Of a stretch of 64,000 bases of DNA, positions 48,128-58,259 are shown piece by piece (positions within the stretch are counted from its first letter, which is position 1; every line of letters begins with the position of its first letter). Under the pieces are notes generated by a model, which was not told where the DNA came from, ran no database searches, and worked only from the letters and a program-made list of their open reading frames with translations. The DNA is from Pelobates cultripes (taxonomy: Eukaryota; Chordata; Amphibia; Anura; Pelobatidae). Where the stretch lies: the NCBI GenBank assembly GCA_933207985.1, contig OW240921.1, forward strand, positions 97,120,684-97,184,683. Reading direction: 5' to 3'. A program made the translations under genes and the position numbers.

Positions 48128-48345
48128 ACTTTGCAAAACCACTGTCAGCCCCTCCTACAAAACCCTTGTCCTGCCCCGCCCCTCCTACAAAACCTCTGTC
48201 CTGCCCCTTCTACAAATCCTGTACTGCCCCATCTACAAAACCCCCGCAACCCCCTTCCACAAATCCCCTGCTTATCCCCTCTTATAAAGACTCCTGTCCC
48301 AATACAAAACTCCCGCCCCCTTCTACAAAATCCCTGCAGCCCCAC
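48128..48345. repeat. C-rich minisatellite in hAT
   Basis: About eight imperfect units of 24-30 bp, of the type CCTCCTACAAAACCCTTGTCCTGCCC. The open frames here are repeat products. Confidence 0.85.
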
Positions 48346-48476
48346 ACACACATTTACAGGCAGACAGTCACACACTCAGTTTATCAGCTGTTTGCTTGTA
48401 TGAGCTGTACTGGCCGCACGGCACCCTAACTACCATGGGACACTGTGCGGCCACAGCTCACACAGCAACCTCCAGC

Positions 48477-48700
48477 CAGGGCCGGTACAAGGATTTTTGC
48501 CGCCCTAGGCAAAAGTAAAGTTTGCCGCCCCCCATGTGACATCACAATGCCCCACCCATATGATTTGCCATGTTAACTAACGCCAGTGCTGCAGTGCCGC
48601 CGTGTTTACATTAAAAGGCCTGCAGGGACAGGCTATAGACACCAGAACCACTACATTAAGCTGAAGTGGTTCTGGGGACTATAGTGTTTCTTTAATGTAA
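48477..48700. mobile_element. Nested hAT end and mini T2-MITE
   Basis: CAGGGCCGGTACAAGGATTTTTGCC at 48,477 looks like a hAT left end (no right partner found). At about 48,612-48,695 a tiny TTAAAAGG...TTTAA palindrome folds on CCAGAACCACT/AGTGGTTCTGG, a minimal T2-type MITE. Confidence 0.45.
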
Positions 48701-48969
48701 GGTAAATTAGAGCTTAGTGCCACGAATAATATACTAGATTGCCTACTTACAACCAGATGAGGATGATGATGGGCTCTAGCTGCAGTCTGGCTCCACTGGT
48801 CTGGTGCAGAACAGGCTCTCTGGAGGCGGTTTGTAACTGTGGTCACAAAAATCAATGTTCTGGGAGAACGGAAGCAGCTCCATTTTTTGGGGGTCCTTTA
48901 CACAGCTCAAGGTCTGGGTCCCAGGGTCCACCTTCATGTTCTAATGAGTTTGTTCACAGGGGGTGGAGT

Positions 48970-49240
48970 GTGTAGGGGATGTCCTGATATGTGTGTAAGG
49001 AATGCATTGTGTGAAATTGTGTTTGTATGTGTAAGGGCTGCAAGGTGTGTTTCTGTGTATGTATGGGATGCATTGAATGTGTGTAAGGGGTGCATTGAGT
49101 GTGTGTAATGAATGCATTGTGTGTTTCTGTGTGTGTAAGGGATGCATTGTGTGTAACGGTTGCATTGCTTGTGTATGTGTGTCTGTGTGTGTAATGCATT
49201 GTGTGTTTTTCTGTGTGCAAGGGGTGCATTGTGTGTATGT
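48970..49240. repeat. TG-rich minisatellite in hAT
   Basis: Diverged 20-30 bp units of the form GTGTGTAAGGGATGCATTGT repeat about ten times. Confidence 0.85.
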
Positions 49241-49249
49241 GATGAATGT

Positions 49250-49800
49250 CAATCTCTCCTCCCGCTCCAATTTCCTTCTCCTCTCCCAATTTCTCTTTCT
49301 CCCCCCTCCTAATTTCTCTCCCCCGCTCCAATTTCCTTCTCCTCCTCCCAATTTCTCTTTCTCACCCCCCTCCTAATTTCAATTTCTCTCCCCCCTCCTA
49401 ATTTCTCTTTCTCACCCCTCTCCTATTTTCTCTTTCTCACCCACCCTCCTAATTTCTCTTTCTCACCCCCCTTTCTCTTTCTCACCCCCCCTTCTTTCTC
49501 TTTCTCACCCCCTTCTTTCTCTTTTCTCACCCCCCCTCCTTTCTCTTTCTCACCCCTTCTTTCTCTTTCTCACCCCTTCCAAACTTCTCTCTCACCCCCT
49601 TATTTCTCTCTCACACCCACCTTTCTCTTTCTCACCCCCCCTCCTTTCTCTTTCTCACCCCCTCCTTTCTCTTTCCTTGCTCTCCTTCCTCTTTCTCACC
49701 CCCCCTCCTTTCTCTTTCCTACCCCTTCGCTTTCTCTTTCTCACCCCCTTCTTTTCTCTTTCTCCACCCCTGTTTCTCTTTCTCCCCTCCCCCCTACCTC
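49250..49800. repeat. Polypyrimidine minisatellite in hAT
   Basis: About 550 bp of tandem TTTCTCTTTCTCACCCCCC-type units (20-30 bp). It is almost purely C and T on the plus strand and hence a strong candidate for triplex DNA. Confidence 0.92.
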
Positions 49801-50213
49801 CCTGTAGCGTGGCCGAGCCCCGTATAGTCCGCGGGTACAGGGAGCTTTTGTTTCCTGTACCCGGCCGGACTAACAGGAAGTGCACACTCAGTGTTCACTT
49901 CCTGTTAGTCCGGCTGGGTACAGGAGACAGATGCTCTCTGTACCCGTCGGACCATCATGCTGCAGGGCTCGGCCACGCTACAACAGAGGGAGTGACAGGA
50001 GGGAGCTCTGAGCGCTGAGCGCTTCCCTCCTGTCAGCCCCTCTCATGGACGCACCGTCCGGGCAAAGCTGCAGCCGCCTGAGGCTCTCTACAGAGCGTTC
50101 TGGCGTCTGCAGCATGGGGGGGGCGGCGGGGCTGGTCATGGCATCCCCCACCCTGGTGGCACCCGGGGCGGACCGCCCCCTCCGCCCCCCCTTAGTACGC
50201 CACTGCCTTGAAC

Positions 50214-50880
50214 AGCAATCTATACAAGACATTTATGTTTTACCCTATATTTATGTACTAGCTATGCACCCCATGTTTCAAATGAATGCATTTTTTTTTT
50301 TTTTGAAACCTCTAAAAGACAAAATATTATACTTTGCAGTCATCTCGTGCTCGTATCTAAAACCCTATACCAGCATGGAATGTATGTCTTATTTAACTTT
50401 GTCAGTTCTATTTCATCTGTACAGTCCTTAGATAAGTAAGACATTCCGTATTGGAACAGGATCCTTTTGTAATGAAGGCATCAACCATCATGGCATCTTA
50501 ACTGGTTAATTATATTCTTGTGAGCTGCAAAAAATTATTTATTTCCCAGTCAAACAACTTGTTGACACATTCTAGATCCTTAGAGTGGTAGGTATGTTCA
50601 ATAAAACACTACTAAAACATGCACAAACACTCAACAGTACCTTTTTAAGGCTGGTATTATCAGCAAAAACGAACAAAATTAAACAAGTAGTACATTATCC
50701 GTACATACTGATCTACTCTATGGACCATTAGACAGTTATCTGAAAAAAACCCAAACATTTGACAAACAAAATCAGTTTTTTAATTTAACGCTACTTTTAT
50801 CTTTCAACCAGAAAATCATGAAGTTCACTTAAAGGGCCAGTAATAAACGAAAAAGTTTTACATGTCAGTTTTGAAACCTG
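50214..50880. other. Unannotated spacer
   Basis: AT-rich unique sequence. Confidence 0.4.
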
Positions 50881-51690
50881 ACAGTCTGTGTGTGTCAGTA
50901 TGTCTGTGTGTTTGTGTGTGTGTGTGTGTCAGTATGTCTATGTAGGTATGTCAGTATGTCTGTGTGTGTGTGTGTGTGTGTCAGAATGTCTGTATGTGTG
51001 TATCAGTATGTCTGTCTATGTGTGTCTTAGTATGTCTGTCTGCCTGTCTGTGTGTGTGTGTGTGTGAGTGTGTGTGACAGTATATCTGTCAGGGTGTCTG
51101 TGTGTGTACCAATGTGCTTTTGTGTGACAGTATGTCTGTGTGTGACATTATGTCTGTATGTGTCAGTATGTCTGTGTTTGTCAGTGTTTGTCACTATGTC
51201 TTCATGTGGCAGTTTATTTGTGTGTGTGTTCATATGTCAGTATGTCTGTCAGTGTGTGTTTGTGTCTGTGTGTCTGTGTGTGTGTCAGTATGTCTGTCGG
51301 TGTGTGTCACTATGTCAGTGTGTGTCTCAATATGTTTGTGTGTGTCAGTATGTCCGTCAGTGTGTATCTCTATGTTGTCTGTACATGTATCTGTGTGTGT
51401 GTCAGTGTGTGTACCTGCATGTTTATATCTGTCTGTGTATCTGTATATAGTCAGTGTGTTTATCTGTGTATCTGCATGTGTGTCGGTGTGCACATCAGTG
51501 TGTCTGAGTATCCATATTTGTTAGTGTTTGTATATATGTGTCTGCATGTGTGTCAGTGTAAGTGTCAGTGTTTATATCTGTGTATCTGCATGTGTTTCAG
51601 TGTCTGTGTGCGTGTGTATCTGTGTGTGTATGGTTATAACAGTGTGTGTGGCAGTGTATGTGTACACGTAGATGTGCATGCATCTCAGTA
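50881..51690. repeat. TGTGTCAGTATGTCTG minisatellite
   Basis: About 800 bp of 14-22 bp units based on TGTGTGTCAGTATGTCTG, decaying rightward into TGTATCTG-type units. Cys/Val-rich open frames of up to 178 codons on the plus strand are artefacts of the TGTG repeat. Confidence 0.93.
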
Positions 51691-51975
51691 TTGAAATCGC
51701 CAACACTACACACAAGTACACCTCTGCATTCAAACTTCAACACTACATACAAACACAGTCTTGCATTGAAACGTCAACGCTACATACAAACACACATTTG
51801 TGTTAAACACCAAATAAATATATAAACACACCCCTGCATTCAAAAACAAACACTACACATAAATGCATGCTTGCATTCAAACGCCAACACCAATTACAAA
51901 CACATCCCCACATTTATACAAACATACTCCATACAAAAACATGCTTACATTTAAACACACAAACACTGCTCAGTA
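51691..51975. repeat. AC-rich minisatellite
   Basis: Six or so units of about 40-44 bp: CATTCAAACGCCAACACTACA followed by TACAAACACA. The strand bias reverses relative to the adjoining TG array, so the two arrays are roughly inverted. Confidence 0.8.
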
Positions 51976-53450
51976 CTAAATACAGCCCTGGAAGCATGGG
52001 ACAATTGTAGAGCCCCAGCTGTAAAAGCATTGTTGGAGTCGCAAGACAGATGGGGATCTATTGTTTGGGACCTGCATGTGTTTCTTTACTGTTTCCTTTA
52101 GCTTTGCATGTTAAGGTATCTCCATTCCTGACAATAAGGCTGTCAGGAATTTTGGACTGAAGCTTGTAACGCAGTACTTACAGAGGTAATAATGAAAACT
52201 TAATAAAGTATTAAAGTCATGGCAAGGCAACATTTTTACATTCTGGGAACACACAGACCCTAATATACAATACACAAACAGACCCTATATACAATGGCTG
52301 GACTTAACTTACAGAGTAGTCAAAGGGATAGCCAAGGTCAAGAGAAGGAGAAAATAGGTAAAAAGTAGATAAGCCAAAAATCAGGAACACGGAGAGTACA
52401 ATAAATGATAAGTAATCCAAGGTCAGTAACAAGATAACTTTAGGTAGAATACACACTATTGGGCTATATAAGAACCACAATAGGGCGATATGAACTGAAA
52501 AGACCAGGCTTAACAATTTTTTTTTGCAAATTAGATACCCACCACATGATCGTTAGGTATCGTGCCACTCAGACGTCGGCACAAACGAACATAAAGAGAC
52601 ATGTACGAGCAGCATGCAGCGTCTATTTCGCTGTCGGAGCGATGAGTGGTAGCACCAGAATAGTTACGTTTAAGCCTAATAAAGATGAGTAGGGGCCTAT
52701 TGATCTTGCCCCCAAAATAAATACATATTCTGCTTCACTAGTCTTCATATGTGCTTGCTCCGTGATGTTGTGCAGAGTGATCTGGGAATGAAAACTTAGG
52801 ATGGATGCATGGAAGTAAAACTTGCGTGGACTGGTTAACTATAAAACAGTTAACGTAAAGCTGACTTTTTGCGCTGTGTAAATGCTCTCTTGCTGCTTCT
52901 GTTTCTCTAAAAGTCCAATGTCCTCCTGTTATAAGGTTCCTATTCTGCTACAGCCCCTTGTTTCTCTGTCCCAGCCTACCTGCTACCATCAAGCTACAAA
53001 CTAGTAAGAAGAGAAGGAGAGAAGTGGATAAGTAAGTCCTGACGAGAAAGGATTCAGCGTTTGTAATTAGTGAGAGAGAACTGTTGAGATCTGTGGGGCT
53101 CGTGAGAAGGACAGATCGATAGGGTTGACTTGTGAAATGCCTCTTTTAAAATTCAGCTACACCTTCACCCTTTCATATTTTCTAACATGAGCACCATAAA
53201 GGTGGGTTATAATAACTATTGATCTGCTGACAAGTTTATTAAGTCCAAGAGTGTGCATAGAACACTTTGAATCCCCTAAAGAGAGAAAAGGGTCAATTGT
53301 AAGTAGTTAGCTATTGTTTATTGCTATTTGTTCAGCCTGTCGGTAATATTTTCCTCCAGAGTCAATTTTAACCTACTCTAAACTCTTAATACCTGTACGA
53401 AGAGCAGTTTGGCACATCTAATGGGATATGGGTGCACAGAACATATGTTC
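51976..53450. other. Unannotated, probable old repeats
   Basis: 52,310-52,500 has words such as AGCCAAGGTCAAGAGAAGGAG and AGCCAAAAATCAGGAAC, reminiscent of decayed LTR/leader-like frog repeats. No coding sequence is supported. Confidence 0.3.
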
Positions 53451-53459
53451 TCTCTAATA

Positions 53460-53836
53460 ACACTAGTTATTGTTCATTGACAAAAACACCCTGTTCATAA
53501 TGAACACATAATAACTAAATAAAACAATATAAAAATATTAGACAATAAATACTATAAAAAAATACACTTTAAAACCTACTCATAAAAGGAGGGAATAGAG
53601 AATATGTTACAATCAAATTCTATATATAATCCATAAGGTTCTAAAGTTCTTAATTCGTGTACCCATTTAATTTCTTTATGATATGTTTACCCCCTTGCCA
53701 AGGTTTCTTCACTATTTGAATGCCCAAAAAGACAAGTCCCTTAGGACTGTATTGTGAGGTTTCTTAAAGTGTGCCAAAATACTATGTTGCTCACTATGTT
53801 GATATACAGTTTGTATAGCATTTGTTGTCTAATATT
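53460..53836 (-). pseudogene. PLE endonuclease C-terminal remnant
   Basis: On the minus strand the decayed frame includes KKPWQGG (about 53,695), then KLNGYTN/ELRTLEPYGLYIEFD (about 53,610-53,660). This parallels the PLE C-terminal pattern W-GG-...-TL-P-GLN-DFD seen in full in the copy at 42,870-42,987. Several frameshifts and stops are present. It is cut on the right by the T2 MITE at 53,837. Confidence 0.6.
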
Positions 53837-54349
53837 TTAAAGGGACACTATAGTAGTGATGTCGCGAACATAAGATTTTCGGTTCGCGAACGGCGAACGC
53901 GAATTTCGGCAAATGTTCGCGAACCCGCGAACCGGGCGAACTGCCATAGACTTCAATAGACAGGCGAATTTTAAAACACACAAGATGTTTCAAGGGGACT
54001 AACACCTGGACTGTGGCATGCAAACTCCGATCCGCGGCTGCATCTTGCAGCCGCTTAGTAGATAACTCCCTAATTCCCACGGTATTAGGGAGTTATCTAC
54101 TAAAAGGCTGAAAGACCTAAATTGGTCTTTCAGCCACATTTACTAATACTAAGTAAAGATTACTTAGTATTAGTAAATGATCTGCCCCTACTCGCTATGC
54201 AGCGAGTAGGGGCATGTCTAGTAAGCAGTGAGCAGCCAGGTACGCTCACTGTAAAACAAACAAACAAGCAAAAAACTATTAGCACAATGTAAATTTGGCT
54301 CGCAACACTCACGGTGGTGGATTAAGTAACCAATCAAAGAGTTATGATC

Positions 54350-54625
54350 AAATCTAGCATCGGCTCCAGAACTTTCCCACGCTGTGTAAATGACACAGAA
54401 GAGCACTCTGATTGGTTTCAAACCAGCCAATCCAGAGTTAACATGACTAGCGGAGTAAATGTAGAGACTTACCTGTCAGTCTCTTCATTTACCTGTCAGG
54501 CACTCTGATTGGATGGCAAACCACCAATCAGGTGCTGGCACTAATGCAGAGCGGGGGCAAGGCTATAAGCCTTCCCCATACTCTGAAACTTCATTTCTTG
54601 GCGGAGCCCTCACTGGAGTGAAGAT
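54350..54625 (+). promoter_or_regulatory. Promoter-like module, copy A
   Basis: Several ATTGG/CCAAT words (for example near 54,408, 54,430, 54,508 and 54,525), then GCGGGGGCAAGGCTATAAGCC with a TATAA at 54,564-54,568 and an ATG 56 bp further at 54,624. This is the spacing of a TATA-type RNA polymerase II promoter. In copy B (56,480-56,820) the equivalents are an intact GGGCGGGGC GC-box at 56,745, TTTATAAG at 56,758 and ATG at 56,818. Confidence 0.45.
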
Positions 54626-54716
54626 GGATTATTTTTTTTTTGCGCTCGGTTTTTTTTTGTTTTTTTTTAATTGCGTCGGTTATTATGGTTTTTTATTTGG
54701 CCTTTTTTGGGGCTGA
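54624..54716 (+). CDS. Hydrophobic micro-ORF, copy A
   Basis: MDYFFFALGFFLFFFNCVGYY then GFLFGLFWG, stop at 54,714. 30 codons, almost entirely hydrophobic and aromatic. Copy B encodes a 26-residue version ending identically. A consensus GTAAGT lies 32 bp after the stop (54,748), followed within 30 bp by a polypyrimidine tract and CAG. There is no known function; the conservation may only reflect recent duplication of non-coding DNA. Confidence 0.2.
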   Translation: MDYFFFALGFFLFFFNCVGYYGFLFGLFWG

Positions 54717-54904
54717 AAAAGATTTAGAAGAAAGAAAACATCGAATGGTAAGTTGTTTTTTTTTCATTTTACAGGTACTTAGTTAAAGGTGCCCCCCCTT
54801 ATTATTTTTAGGGTGAGGGGGGTAGGTAGGGGGATAATGTTTTTTTTGGGGGGGAGGGGGTGACTAGGGGTTTGGGGACCCCTAGTCACCTGGGGGGTGG
54901 GGGG

Positions 54905-55395
54905 GGGAAATTTTTTAGGGCCCCCACCCGCCGCTCAGGGGTGGGGGCCAGGGGGAAGGACCTTAGGTCCCCCCCCTTTTTAGTATTTAGGGCCCCCACC
55001 CGCCGCTCAGGGGTGGGGGCCAGGGGAGAGGACCTTAGGTCCCCCCCATTGTGATTTATTTGCCCCCACCCACCGCTCAGGGGTGGGGGCCGGGGGGGAG
55101 GACATTAGGTCCCCCCTTTTTAGTATTTAGGGCCCCCACCCGCCGCTCAGGGGTAGGGGCCAGGGGGGAGGACCTTAGGTCCCCCCCTTATTCCAATTTA
55201 GGGCCCCCACCCACAGCTCAGGGGTGGGGGCCAGGGGGGAGGACATTAGGTCCCCCCCTTCTTAGTATTTAGGGCCCCCACCCACCACTCAGGGATGGGG
55301 GCCGGGGGGGGCAGAAGTTCCCCCCCTATTGTTTTTTTTAGGGCCCCCACCCACCGCTCAGGGGTGGGGGCCGGGGGGAGGACAGTAGGTCCCCC
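54905..55395. repeat. GC-rich 70-72 bp satellite, array A
   Basis: About seven tandem units. Each unit contains two hairpins: GGCCCCCACCC...GGGTGGGGGCC and GGACCTTAGGTCC set between G and C runs. Starts of the TTAGGTCC motif fall at about 54,963, 55,035, 55,105, 55,175 and 55,246. The open frames (PPPTAQGWGPGGRTLG) are repeat products. Confidence 0.95.
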
Positions 55396-56039
55396 CCCCA
55401 TATCATTGAGTTAACTTTGACAACCCCCCCCCGCGCGGCGGGTGGGGGGGTTGTCAAAGTTAACTCAATGATATGGAATAGGCGGCGAACTGTTCGGGAC
55501 ATCTCTACACTATAGTCACAACTTTAGTTTAATGAAGCAGTTTTTGTGTATAGAACATGCCCCTGCAGCCTCACTGCTCAATCCTCTGCCATTTAGGAGT
55601 TAAATCCCCTTGTTTATGAACCCTAGTCACACCTCCCTGCATGTGACTTGCACAACCTTCCATAAACACTTCCTGTAAAGAGAGCCCTATTTAGGCTTTC
55701 TCTATTTGTTTTAATTAAGATTTTCTTATCCCCTGCTATGTTAATAGCTTGCTAGACCCTGCAAGAGCCTCCTGTATGTGATTAAAGTTCAATTTAGAGA
55801 TTGAGAAACAATTATTTAAGGTAAATTACATCTGTTTGAAAGTGAAACCAGTTTTTTTCATGCAGGCTCTGTCAATCATAGCCAGGGGAGGTGTGGCTAG
55901 GGCTGCATAAACAGAAACAAAGTGATTTAACTCCTAAATGGCAATGAATTGAGCAGTGAAATTGCAGGGGAATGGTCTATACACTAAAACTGCTTTATTT
56001 AGCTAAAGTAATTTAGGTGACTGTAGTGTTTTATGTAGC

Positions 56040-56330
56040 AATTATGTGCATGGTTTATTATAAATATGGTGTTTTTAATCCATTATTCGGTCTAGTAATT
56101 AGGTGTCTGATTATTTTTGCCTATATGATGAAGGTTTTGTAGAAGTCCCAATCAGAGAGCTGACTTTTCAGACTTTTAATTATGCACGCCCCATTGGGTG
56201 GACTTACATATAGAGCAATGCAAGAGACACACAGATCTGAGGAAGCTGTGTATTCGGTGAAATGCATAATCACACAAGTAGTACGTGACTGCTCATCCTC
56301 CAGGAAGTATCTTGAAATGATCCGAGAAAC
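56040..56330 (+). mobile_element. PLE tail segment with hammerhead-like motif, copy A
   Basis: The non-coding text GATCTGAGGAAGCTGTGTATTC followed by GGTGAAATGCATAATC (56,232-56,272) has the CTGAGGA...GAAA order of PLE hammerheads. The downstream sequence matches copy B (58,260-58,545). Context: a PLE remnant lies on the other side of the MITE. Confidence 0.4.
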
Positions 56331-56479
56331 TTAGTATTACTTAGTATTAGTAAAATGATCTGCCCCTACTCGCTATGCAGCGAGTAGGGGCATGTCTAGT
56401 AAGCAGTGAGCAGCCAGTGGCTGCTCACTGTAAAAAAACAAACAAACAAACAAAAAAAAACTATTAGCTGTGTAATTTG

Positions 56480-56820
56480 ACTCATAACACTCTGATTGGT
56501 GGATTAAGTAACCAATCAAAGAGTTATGAGTCAAATTACACAGCGTGGGAAAATTCCAAAGAACTTTCCCACGCTGTGTAAAATGACACAGAGCACTCTA
56601 ATTGGTGGATTTCAAACCAACCAATCAGAGTGCTGTGACAGGTAAATGTAGAGACTTACCTGTCAGTCTCTTCATTTACCAGTCAGAGCACTCTGATTGG
56701 ATGGCTTAAACCCACCAATCAGAGTGCTCTGAGCCTAATTGCAGGGCGGGGCAAGGCTTTATAAGCCTTCCCCCGCCCTGCAGAGCTCAGTCTGCGTGGA
56801 GCCCTCACTGGGTGAAGATG
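56480..56820 (+). promoter_or_regulatory. Promoter-like module, copy B
   Basis: Inverted CCAAT pairs (CTGATTGGTGG / CCACCAATCAGAG), GC-box GGGCGGGGC at 56,745, TATA box at 56,758-56,765, and start codon at 56,818. It is better preserved than copy A. Confidence 0.5.
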
Positions 56821-56898
56821 GATTATTTCTTTTTTGCGCTCGTTTTTTTTAATTGCGTCGGTTATTATGGTTTTTTATTTGGCCTTTTTTGGGGCTGA
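56818..56898 (+). CDS. Hydrophobic micro-ORF, copy B
   Basis: 26 codons: MDYFFFALVFFNCVGYYG then FLFGLFWG and TGA. The same end as copy A, with a shorter phenylalanine run. ATG-GAT context AAGATGG. It is followed by GTAAGT at 56,935. Its significance is unknown. Confidence 0.2.
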   Translation: MDYFFFALVFFNCVGYYGFLFGLFWG

Positions 56899-56989
56899 AA
56901 AAAGAAGATTTAGAAGAAAGAAAACATCGAATGGTAAGTTGTTTTTTTTTCATTTTACAGGTACTTAGTTAAAGGTGCCCCCCCTTATT

Positions 56990-57605
56990 ATTTTTCAGGG
57001 GTGGGGGCCAGGGGGGAGGACCTTAGGCCCCCCCCATTTTAGTATTTAGGGCCCCCACCCGCCGCTCAGGGGTGGGGGCCAGGGGGGAGGACCTTAGGTC
57101 CCCCCCCCATTTTAGTATTTAGGGCCCACACCCGCCGCTCAGGGGTGGGGGCCAGGGGGGAGGACCTTAGGTCCCCCCCTTTTTAGTATTTAGGGCCCCC
57201 ACCCGCCGCTCAGGGGTGGGGTCCAGGGGGGAGGACCTTAGGTCCCCCCCTTATTCCAATTTAGGGCCCCCACCCACCGCTCAGGGGTGGGGGCCAGGGG
57301 GGGAGGACCTTAGGTCCCCCCCCCTTTTAGTATTTAGGGCCCCCACCCGCCGCTCAGGGGTGGGGGCCAGGGGGGAGGACCTTAGGTCCCCCCCTTATTC
57401 CAATTTAGGGCCCCCACCCACAGCTCAGGGGTGGGGGCCAGGGGGGAGGACATTAGGTCCCCCCCTTCTTAGTATTTAGGGCCCCCACCCACCACTCAGG
57501 GGTGGGGGCCGGGGGGGGACAGAAGTTCCCCCCCTATTGTTTTTTTTAGGGCCCCACCCACCGCTCAGGGGTGGGGGCCGGGGGGAGGACAGTAGGTCCC
57601 CCCCC
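56990..57605. repeat. GC-rich 70-72 bp satellite, array B
   Basis: The same unit as array A with about nine copies, so the array expanded or contracted after duplication. It ends in the long hairpin 57,606-57,686 (arms ATATCATTGAGTTAACTTTG and inverse, C/G-rich loop). Confidence 0.95.
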
Positions 57606-57716
57606 CCATATCATTGAGTTAACTTTGACAACCCCCCCCCCGCGCGGCGGGAGGGGGGGTTGTCAAAGTTAACTCAATGATATGGAATAGGCGGCGAACT
57701 GTTCGGGACATCTCTA

Positions 57717-58247
57717 CACTATAGTCACCTGAACAACTTTAGCTTAATGAAGCAGTTTTGGTGTATAGAACATGCCCCTGCCGCCTCACTGCTCAATCCT
57801 CTGCGATTTAGGAATTAAATCCCTTTGTTTATGAACCCTAGTCACACCTCCCTGCATGTGACTTGCACAGCCTTCCTAAACACTTCCTGTAAAGAGAGCC
57901 CTATTTAGGCTTTCTTTATTTGTTTAATTAAGATTTTCTTATCCCCTGCTATGTTAATAGCTTGCTAGACCCTGCAAGAGCCTCCTGTATTTGATTAAAG
58001 TTCAATTTAGAGATTGAGAAACAATTATTTAAGGTAAATTACATCTGTTTGAAAGTGAAACCAGTTTTTTTTTCATGCAGGCTCTGTCAATCATAGCCAG
58101 GGGAGGTGTGGCTAGGGCTGCATAAACAGAAACAAAGTGATTTAACTCCTAAATGGCAATGAATTGAGCAGTGAAATTGCAGGGGAATGGTCTATACACT
58201 AAAACTGCTTTATTTAGCTAAAGTAATTTAGGTGACTGTAGTGTTTT
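57717..58247. mobile_element. T2-type MITE body, copy B
   Basis: The duplicate of 55,508-56,033 beginning CACTATAGTCACCTGAAC. It keeps the CCTGAAC missing from copy A, so copy B preserves the older sequence at this point. Confidence 0.75.
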
Positions 58248-58259
58248 ATGTAGCAATTA

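Larger units (their letters stand above)
47987..50213. mobile_element. Non-autonomous hAT transposon, 2.2 kb, perfect 8-bp TSD
   Basis: CAGGGGCGTACCTAGAG at 47,995 pairs with CTTAGTACGCCACTG ending at 50,205. CCTTGAAC is duplicated at 47,987-47,994 and 50,206-50,213. Subterminal GGCACCCGGGGCGGA occurs near both ends in inverse orientation. There is no transposase. The interior is a chain of tandem repeats plus smaller elements, annotated separately. A palindromic block near the right (49,806-49,980) has arms AGCGTGGCCGAGCCC and GGGCTCGGCCACGCT with an inner inverted repeat TTCCTGT..CCGG. Confidence 0.9.
53846..55515 (+). mobile_element. hAT-type element with promoter-like module, copy A, 8-bp TSD
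   Basis: TAGTGATGTCGCGAAC at 53,854 pairs with GTTCGGGACATCTCTA ending at 55,507, with CACTATAG duplicated at 53,846-53,853 and 55,508-55,515. The contents in order are a small hairpin (CCCCTACTCGC/GCGAGTAGGGG at 54,184), several CCAAT/ATTGG words, a TATA box, a micro-ORF, a C/G-rich satellite, and a terminal long hairpin (55,396-55,475). No transposase is present, so it is non-autonomous. Confidence 0.85.
53837..56033. mobile_element. T2-type MITE, split by a hAT-type element
   Basis: TTAAAGGGACACTATAG at 53,837-53,853 is the left end. The body resumes at 55,508 (CACTATAGTCACAACTTTAG) and runs to about 56,033 (GGTGACTGTAGTGTTTT), where the expected CCTTTAA is mutated. The body is a long inverted repeat (TTTAGGAGTTAAATC at 55,600 against GATTTAACTCCTAAA at 55,924). 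Confidence 0.75.

Noticed and set aside
51052..51694. Long Cys/Val-rich open frames of up to 178 codons
   Set aside because: They translate the TGTGTCAG minisatellite in several frames; no start context and no protein-like composition.
54860..57479. Gly/Pro/Arg-rich frames (GWGPGGRTLG repeats)
   Set aside because: Translation of the 70-bp GC-rich satellite.
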